In this document: in pieces, positions 41,339 through 46,425 of the stretch | Numbering within the stretch: the first letter of the stretch is position 1 | Layout: each line of letters begins with the position of its first letter | Origin: Burkholderiales bacterium | GTDB lineage: Bacteria > Pseudomonadota > Gammaproteobacteria > Burkholderiales > Burkholderiaceae_C | Assembly (NCBI GenBank): GCA_026932425.1 | Contig: JAIXKN010000061.1 | Location: 1 to 46,425, forward strand | Direction: 5' to 3' | DNA length: 46,425 nucleotides | Notes under the pieces: generated by a model | The model's input: only the letters and a program-made list of their open reading frames with translations | Databases searched by the model: none | What the model was told of the DNA's origin: nothing | Made by a program: the position numbers and the translations under genes

Positions 41339-43474
41339 ATGCTGTGCCCGAAATGCCATCGTCCGCTCGCCGACGACAGCGAAGGACCCTACATCTGCTG
41401 CGCCGACGCGCCCAACGAATGGCAATGCCTGGGCTGCGGCAAGGTCAGCGAGGGCTTTGCGCTGCCGTACGGGCGCTGCCCCGATTGCGGCGGCGAGCTG
41501 CAGCTGCGCGACGCGCCGCGCGAGGCGCCGATGGGGGCGGCGCTGCACGCGCTGCGCATGGCCTTCGAGATCGAGCTCGGCGGGCGCGCCTTCTATCAGC
41601 GCGCCGCCGCCGAGACCACCGATCCGGTGCTGCGCCAGCTCTTCGGCCGCTTCGCGGTGATGGAGGGCGAGCACATGGAGACGCTCTCGCGGCGCTACCA
41701 CATCGACACGCCCAACCCGTCACCGGAGTTCCGGCTCGAGGTCGCGGCGCTGTTCGCCGATGTCGCGCACCGGCCCGAAGACCCGGAGAACCTGTTCACG
41801 ATCGCGATCGGGCTCGAAGAGCGCGCTGCGCGCTTCTTCACCGAGCACGCGGAATCGGCGCCCGAAGGCTCGGCCGAGCGCGCGCTCTTCCGTGAACTGG
41901 CGGCCGAAGAGCGCGAGCACGCGCACATGCTGCAGACCGAGCTCGCGCGCTGGCGGCAGGGGCGTGCGGGGCTCTTCGGCGGCGGCGACGAGTCGATCGC
42001 CGCGACCTCGCCCGACGGCTTGATGAATGCCGCGGCCCTGCTGCTGCAAGGCCACGAGGCGGACCGCATCGCACTCGTCTGCGGCGACCAGAAGCTCACC
42101 CGCGGCGAGCTTCGCGACCGGGTCGCGCGTGCCGCGGCGCTGTGGCGCCAGCGCGGCCTGGAACGCGGGCACCGCGTCGCGATCAAGCTCCCCGACGGTC
42201 TGGACTGGGTGGTCGCCTTCCTGGCGACGATCTGGGCCGGCGGCACCGCGGTCGCGGTCAACCCCAAGGTGCCGGCGCCGGAGTGGCAGTACATCCTCGA
42301 GGAGGCGGGCTTCACCGTGATCCTGGCCGAGACTGCCGAGGACACGCCGTCGCCGTGGCGCGAGCGCGTCGTGCTGGTCGACGAGAGCCGCCATCTCGTC
42401 GCGGCGATGGAGCCGATGCCGCCGCGCCTGGTCGATCCGGACACGCCGGCGTTCTGGGTGCACTCCTCGGGCACCTCGGGCAAGCCCAAGGCCGTGGTGC
42501 ACGGCCACCGCTTCGCGCGCATGATCGAGAGCGTCTCGCGCGACCGGCTGGGCATCACCGGCGACGACCGCTTGTTCGCCAGCTCGCGGCTCTTCTTCTC
42601 GTACCCGCAGACCAACAGCCTGTGGGCCGGGCTCAAGCTCGGTGCAACGATCATCCTCGACCCGCGCTGGCCCACGCCCGAAGGCGTGGCCGACATCGTC
42701 CGCGAGACGCGCCCGACCGTGCTCTTCAGCGTGCCCTCGCTCTACCGGCTGCTGCTGGCCGAGGGCCTGGCGCCGGGAATCGCGCAGGCCGGCGTGCGCC
42801 TGTGCGTCTCGGCCGGCGAGGCGCTGCCGCAGAGCCTGCGCGATGCCTGGCGCGAGGCCACGGGCCTCTCGATGTTCGACGGCTACGGCGCATCCGAGAC
42901 GCTGGTGCTGGTGCTGACGGCGCGCGAGGGCGACGACGGCCTGCAGCCTTCGCCCGGCGTCAAGGTGAGCGCGCTCGACCCCGACAGCGCCGCCGACGGC
43001 CGTCCGACGCGGCTGCGCTTCAAGCTCGATTGCCAGGCGCTCGGTTACCTCGACCGCCCGGCCTCGCAGGCCGACAGCTTCCGCGACGGCGCCTTCTGCC
43101 CGGCCGACCTGTTCGTGGCCACCGAGGGCGGCGGCTGGCGCTTCGCCGGGCGCGAGGACACGCTGCTGAAGATCAAGGGCCGCTGGGTCAACCTCAACGA
43201 CCTCGAGGAACGTCTGAGCGCCGGCACGGCCGGCCTCATCGAAGGCGCCGCGGTGCGCATCACCGATGCCGACGGCTTCGACGCGCTGGCCTACTTCTAC
43301 GTCGCGCGCGACGGGCAGGGGGAAGCGGTCGAAAAGGAGCTTGCCACCCGCAGCCAGACCCTGCCGCAGTACCAGCGCCCGCGCTGGCTGCAGCCGGTCG
43401 ACATGATTCCGCGCACCGCGACCGGCAAGCTGTTGCGGCGCAAGCTGGCCGAACTGCTTGGGGAGACGGCGTGA
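41339..43474 (+). CDS. Rubrerythrin-like diiron protein fused to an aryl-acid CoA ligase
   Basis: The product is 711 residues in one uninterrupted frame, starting at ATG 41339 behind GAGAGGAG. Residues 1-52 hold a zinc-ribbon/rubredoxin-like part (C3, C6, C30, C33, C47 and C50, plus C20 and C21). Residues 65-205 are a four-helix ferritin-like domain with a full diiron set: E79, E109-x2-H112, E160, E191-x2-H194. Residues ~228-711 are a benzoate-CoA-ligase-like adenylating domain: HSSGTSGKPKAVVHG (375-389), FSYPQTNSLWAGLKLGATI, YGASE (516-520) and the catalytic lysine in RTATGKLLRRK. A fused pair of this kind is unfamiliar to me. An internal ATG at residue 229 could give a separate ligase. The operon partner just upstream could reduce the diiron domain. 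Confidence 0.85.
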   Translation: MLCPKCHRPLADDSEGPYICCADAPNEWQCLGCGKVSEGFALPYGRCPDCGGELQLRDAPREAPMGAALHALRMAFEIELGGRAFYQRAAAETTDPVLRQLFGRFAVMEGEHMETLSRRYHIDTPNPSPEFRLEVAALFADVAHRPEDPENLFTIAIGLEERAARFFTEHAESAPEGSAERALFRELAAEEREHAHMLQTELARWRQGRAGLFGGGDESIAATSPDGLMNAAALLLQGHEADRIALVCGDQKLTRGELRDRVARAAALWRQRGLERGHRVAIKLPDGLDWVVAFLATIWAGGTAVAVNPKVPAPEWQYILEEAGFTVILAETAEDTPSPWRERVVLVDESRHLVAAMEPMPPRLVDPDTPAFWVHSSGTSGKPKAVVHGHRFARMIESVSRDRLGITGDDRLFASSRLFFSYPQTNSLWAGLKLGATIILDPRWPTPEGVADIVRETRPTVLFSVPSLYRLLLAEGLAPGIAQAGVRLCVSAGEALPQSLRDAWREATGLSMFDGYGASETLVLVLTAREGDDGLQPSPGVKVSALDPDSAADGRPTRLRFKLDCQALGYLDRPASQADSFRDGAFCPADLFVATEGGGWRFAGREDTLLKIKGRWVNLNDLEERLSAGTAGLIEGAAVRITDADGFDALAYFYVARDGQGEAVEKELATRSQTLPQYQRPRWLQPVDMIPRTATGKLLRRKLAELLGETA

Positions 43475-43532
43475 GGCGGCGTGCCGACGCGCGAGCGCTC
43501 GTGCCGCAGTGCCGCGCGCAGGGGAGCACGCG

Positions 43533-44327
43533 ATGAGTCCCGGCCAGCGGCTTTCGACGCAGCGCGAGGGCAGCGCCCTCGTCGTCACGCTCGACCGCCC
43601 GCCGGTCAACGCGGTCGACGACCGGCTGCTGGTCGAGCTCGACGCAGCGATCGACCTCGCCGAGGCCGACGAGGGGGTCTGCCTGCTGCACCTGCGCAGC
43701 GCGAACAAGGTTTTCTGCGCCGGCGCCGACCTGGAGCTGATGCGCTCGTCGATCGCCACGCCCGAGGGCCGCAACCGCATGGTCGCGGTCGTGCTCGAGA
43801 TGCAGCGCGTCTTTGCGCGCCTGGAGAACCTGCCCTGCGTGACGATGGCCGAGATCGGCGGCGCGGCGCTGGGCGGAGGCTTCGAGATGGCGCTGGCCTG
43901 CGACTGGCGCATCGCCGCCGACGAGGCGCGCGTAGGGCTGCCCGAAGCGGGCCTGGGTCTGCTGGCCGCGGCCGGCGGCACGCAGCGCCTGACGAACCTG
44001 GTCGGCGTCGGCGTGGCGCGGCGGCTGATCCTCGGCAGCGAGACGCTGACCGGGCGCGACGCGCTGCAGCTTGGCCTCGTGCAGTGGTCGGTGCCGCGCG
44101 CCGAGCTGCCCGCGGCGGCACGGGCGCTGGCCGAGCGCTGCGCAGCGATCCCGCGCCACACGCTGGCCGAGAGCAAGCGCTGCATCGCGCTGGCGGCCGC
44201 CGCCCGCGGCGACGGCTTCGCTGCCGAGATCGCGGCGACGCGGCGGCTTTACGATCATCCCGAGACGCGGCGCCGCGTGGCGGCCTTTCTCGACAAGAAC
44301 ACAAGCAACCCGAAGGAGAAACCATGA
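43533..44327 (+). CDS. Enoyl-CoA hydratase/isomerase family protein
   Basis: The product is 264 residues from ATG 43533, which has GGGGAG 6 bases upstream. Crotonase features are LDRPPVNAVDDRLL, the oxyanion-hole loop NKVFCAGADLELM, and EIGGAALGGGFEMALACDWRI. The second catalytic position reads LPEAGLGLLAAAGGTQRL with the usual Glu. It would hydrate or isomerise an acyl-CoA in the pathway fed by the ligase. It lies 58 bases after the ligase stop and overlaps the SDR start (ATGA). Confidence 0.88.
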   Translation: MSPGQRLSTQREGSALVVTLDRPPVNAVDDRLLVELDAAIDLAEADEGVCLLHLRSANKVFCAGADLELMRSSIATPEGRNRMVAVVLEMQRVFARLENLPCVTMAEIGGAALGGGFEMALACDWRIAADEARVGLPEAGLGLLAAAGGTQRLTNLVGVGVARRLILGSETLTGRDALQLGLVQWSVPRAELPAAARALAERCAAIPRHTLAESKRCIALAAAARGDGFAAEIAATRRLYDHPETRRRVAAFLDKNTSNPKEKP

Positions 44328-45070
44328 CCTTGAAGAACAAGCTCGCCGTCGTCACCGGTGCCGCATCGGGCATCGGCCGCGCCACGGCCACAGCCCTTGC
44401 CGCCGCCGGCGCGAAGGTGATCGTCGCCGACATCGCCGCCGAGCCGGGCGAGAAGGCCGCTTCCGAGCTGCGCGCCGCGGGCCACCAAGCCGAGTACCTG
44501 GGCGTGGACATGACGTCCAATGATTCGATCAACGCCTTCGCCGAGGCGCTGAAGGCCAGGCACGGCAACGCCGACATCCTCGTCAACGCCGCCGGCTGGG
44601 GCCGCACCGCACCCTTCTGGGAGGGCACGCCCGACTTCTGGGACAAGGTCATCGCGCTGAACTTCGTGGGGCCGATGACGCTCGCCAAGGCGCTGCTTCC
44701 GGCGATGATCGAGCGCAAAGCGGGCAAGATCATCAACGTCTCGAGCGACGCCGGCCGCGTCGGCAGCCTCGGCGAGACCGTGTACTCGGGGGCCAAGGGC
44801 GGGCTGATCGCCTTCACCAAGGCGCTGGCGCGCGAGGTCGCGCGCTACGGGATCAACGTCAACTGCGTCTGCCCGGGGCCCACCGACACGCCGCTGATGG
44901 CGGCCGTACCCGACAAGGTCAAGGACGCGCTGACCAAGGCGATCCCGATGCGACGCCTGGGACAGCCGCAGGAGGTCGCCGACGCGATCGTCTTCTTCAG
45001 CGGACCCGGTTCGGACTTCATCACCGGCCAGGTGCTGAGCGTCAGCGGCGGGCTGACGATGGTCGGCTGA
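44324..45070 (+). CDS. SDR, 2-hydroxycyclohexanecarboxyl-CoA dehydrogenase (BadH)-like
   Basis: The product is 248 residues. SDR motifs are TGAASGIG, NAAGWG, the catalytic Ser in NVSSDAGRVG, and VYSGAKGGLIAF for Tyr and Lys. The C-terminal stretch NCVCPGPTDTPLMAAVPDK and then SDFITGQVLSVSGGLTM closely resembles BadH of the alicyclic branch of anaerobic benzoate degradation, as recalled without alignment. BadH oxidises 2-hydroxycyclohexanecarboxyl-CoA. Its place with an aryl-CoA-ligase and two hydratases supports a CoA-thioester ring pathway, but the substrate could be different. Confidence 0.82.
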   Translation: MTLKNKLAVVTGAASGIGRATATALAAAGAKVIVADIAAEPGEKAASELRAAGHQAEYLGVDMTSNDSINAFAEALKARHGNADILVNAAGWGRTAPFWEGTPDFWDKVIALNFVGPMTLAKALLPAMIERKAGKIINVSSDAGRVGSLGETVYSGAKGGLIAFTKALAREVARYGINVNCVCPGPTDTPLMAAVPDKVKDALTKAIPMRRLGQPQEVADAIVFFSGPGSDFITGQVLSVSGGLTMVG

Positions 45071-45077
45071 GGCGGCG

Positions 45078-45575
45078 ATGAGCTACTCGCTGCCCGAATT
45101 CCTCGCGCACGCGATTGCGCTCGAGCGCGAGGCTGCCGAGCGCTACCTCGAGCTTGCGGACATGATGGAGTCCTACCGCAACGACGAGGTCTCGCAGCTC
45201 TTCCGCGACATGGTGCGCTACTCGAACATGCACCACGACTCGATCGTCGAGCGCGCCAAGGGCATCGCGCTGCCCGCGCTGCGCAGCTGGCAGTACCGCT
45301 GGCGCCAGCCGCCCGAGGTCGGCGGCGAGGAGGCCTTCGATCCGGGCCTCAACGCCTACGACGCGCTGCGCTACGCGCGCGAGAACGAAATCCGTGCGCG
45401 CGACTACTACGTGCAGGCGGGCAAGGAGTCGAGCGACGCCGAGGTCCAGCGCCTGGCCGCCGAGTTTGCCGCCGAGGAAGCCGAGCATGTCCAGGCGCTG
45501 GAGGAGTGGCTCGCGCGCACGCCGCGCCCCTCGGCGACCTGGGAACACGACCCCGACCGCAGCGGCGCGGCCTGA
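45078..45575 (+). CDS. Ferritin-like protein with incomplete diiron motif
   Basis: The product is 165 residues and predicted four-helix. [17 protein letters not shown] (helix 1), [14 protein letters not shown] (helix 2), [17 protein letters not shown] (helix 3) and [14 protein letters not shown] (helix 4) follow the ferritin-like order. Helix 4 has a proper E-x2-H, and helices 1 and 3 have Glu. Helix 2 has a His but Asn or Ser where the Glu of E-x2-H is expected. Metal binding may thus be altered. It lies seven bases after the SDR and is the second ferritin-like protein in the operon, after the rubrerythrin-ligase fusion. Confidence 0.8.
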   Translation: MSYSLPEFLAHAIALEREAAERYLELADMMESYRNDEVSQLFRDMVRYSNMHHDSIVERAKGIALPALRSWQYRWRQPPEVGGEEAFDPGLNAYDALRYARENEIRARDYYVQAGKESSDAEVQRLAAEFAAEEAEHVQALEEWLARTPRPSATWEHDPDRSGAA

Positions 45576-45640
45576 CATCTGCACCCGGCGCGATCCCGAC
45601 CGTACCCTCACGAACCCTTCAACCGTCCAGGAGAAACACG

Positions 45641-46425
45641 ATGAAGCGACTGCAGCTCGCCGGCTACAAGGCCAAGCACTTCGAATACTCGGCCAGCGGC
45701 AAGGTGGCCACCATCCGCCTGAATCGCCCCGAGCGCAAGAACCCGCTGACCTTCGATTCCTACGGTGAGCTGCGCGACCTCTTCCGCGAGATGAACTACG
45801 CCACCGACATCAAGGCGATCGTCTTCACCGGCGAGGGCGGCAACTTCTGCAGCGGCGGCGACGTGCACGAGATCATCGGCCCGCTGGTGAAGATGGACAT
45901 GCCCGAGCTGCTCGAGTTCACGCGCATGACCGGCGACCTGGTGAAGGCCATGCGCCAGTGCCCGCAGCCGATCATCGCCGCCATCGACGGCATCTGCACC
46001 GGCGCAGGCGCCATGATCGCCTGCGGCTCGGACATGCGCCTGTCGACCGCCCGCAGCAAGCTTGCCTTTCTCTTCGTGCGCGTGGGCCTGGCCGGTGCCG
46101 ACATGGGCGCCTGCACGCTGCTGCCGCGCCTCATCGGCCTCTCGCGCGCGGCCGACCTGCTCTACACCGGCCGCACCGTGGGCGGCGAGGAGGCCGCGCA
46201 GATGGGCTTCTACAACCGCCTCGTCGAGCCCGAGCAGCTGCTCGCCGAAGCGCAGGCGCTGGCGCAGAGCCTGGCCGAGGGCCCGACCTTCGGCCACGCG
46301 ATGACCAAGACCATGCTCTGGCAGGAGTGGAACTCGGGTCTGGGCGAGTGCATCGAGGCCGAGGCGCAGGCGCAGGCGATCTGCATGCAGACCAAGGACT
46401 TCGAGCGCGCCTACCACGCCTTCGC
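45641..46425 (+). CDS. Enoyl-CoA hydratase family protein, cut by the window edge
   Basis: At least 261 residues are present, and the 3' end lies beyond the window; only a few residues should be missing. Start at ATG 45641 behind CAGGAGA. Crotonase motifs: [34 protein letters not shown] and [20 protein letters not shown]. The acid/base position is in [18 protein letters not shown], which lacks the usual Glu of hydratases (Asp is nearby). From memory it resembles the hydratase of CoA-dependent 2-aminobenzoate (2-aminobenzoyl-CoA) clusters. It belongs to the same operon as the BadH-like SDR. Confidence 0.85.
   Translation, partial: MKRLQLAGYKAKHFEYSASGKVATIRLNRPERKNPLTFDSYGELRDLFREMNYATDIKAIVFTGEGGNFCSGGDVHEIIGPLVKMDMPELLEFTRMTGDLVKAMRQCPQPIIAAIDGICTGAGAMIACGSDMRLSTARSKLAFLFVRVGLAGADMGACTLLPRLIGLSRAADLLYTGRTVGGEEAAQMGFYNRLVEPEQLLAEAQALAQSLAEGPTFGHAMTKTMLWQEWNSGLGECIEAEAQAQAICMQTKDFERAYHAF

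Noticed and set aside
41720-44185. 821-codon open frame on the minus strand
   Set aside because: Antisense shadow of the ligase and hydratase genes; low-complexity composition.
38966-46425. Identification as the aerobic box benzoate pathway
   Set aside because: No BoxB-type epoxidase or BoxC-type dihydrolase was found. The reductase is NfnSL-like, not BoxA-like in domain order.

Overview
The window looks like chromosome from a very GC-rich betaproteobacterium. This is inferred from strong third-position GC, ATGA-overlapping operons and the gene families present. The gene content points to a facultative anaerobe that degrades aromatic acids, in the style of Rhodocyclales or Burkholderiales denitrifiers: a PadBCD-like molybdoenzyme with a phenylacetate-CoA ligase, an NfnSL-like electron-transfer protein, and two promoters with FNR-type boxes. 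No rRNA, tRNA or CRISPR array was found.

Layout. (1) 1-1950: an ISL3-type transposase remnant, then a DUF488 protein, a uracil-DNA-glycosylase-family protein and a small PAS protein. (2) 2065-5811, minus strand: a MarR regulator followed by a fused double permease and an ABC ATPase with a C-terminal AAA-associated domain; no binding protein is nearby. (3) 5937-13605, plus strand: seven tightly overlapping genes (aldehyde dehydrogenase, HAD hydrolase, two class III aminotransferases, two SDRs and a Tm-1-like/UPF0261 protein). (4) 13702-16075: an inserted block with an HsdS 3' remnant, a RecF-like ATPase, a DUF4276-like TOPRIM-type protein and an IS30 transposase remnant. (5) 16212-23463: a branched-chain-amino-acid-type ABC importer (five genes), an amidase and a class II HDAC/acetylpolyamine-amidohydrolase-like enzyme. 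(6) 23537-24176: an AbrB/PIN toxin-antitoxin pair. (7) 24338-30840: a SUF iron-sulfur operon (sufB-C-D-S-U-T) with an NsrR/IscR-like Rrf2 regulator, then an FmdE-like gene. (8) 31533-38546, minus strand: LysR regulator, short leader ORF, padB, padC, padD and paaK. (9) 38966 to the end, plus strand: an NfnSL-type fusion, a rubrerythrin fused to an aryl-CoA-ligase, an enoyl-CoA hydratase, a BadH-like SDR, a ferritin-like protein and a second enoyl-CoA hydratase cut by the window edge.

How the parts may work together. The motif GTTG(A/T)CAACGAAA occurs three times: twice between the MarR gene and the aldehyde dehydrogenase, and once in front of the ABC binding protein. Blocks 3 and 5 are therefore probably one MarR-controlled regulon for importing an amide or N-acylated amine, hydrolysing it, and transaminating and oxidising the product, later split by the island of block 4. 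Blocks 8 and 9 are read in opposite directions, and each has the same composite promoter: an FNR-like TTG-N8-TCAA box, ACCCTAT, GTATT and CGGTACCA. They are probably one oxygen-controlled aromatic-acid programme.

The most unusual item is the 711-residue protein at 41339-43474. It joins a zinc-ribbon/rubrerythrin diiron domain to an aromatic-acid CoA ligase and lies directly behind the NfnSL-like reductase.
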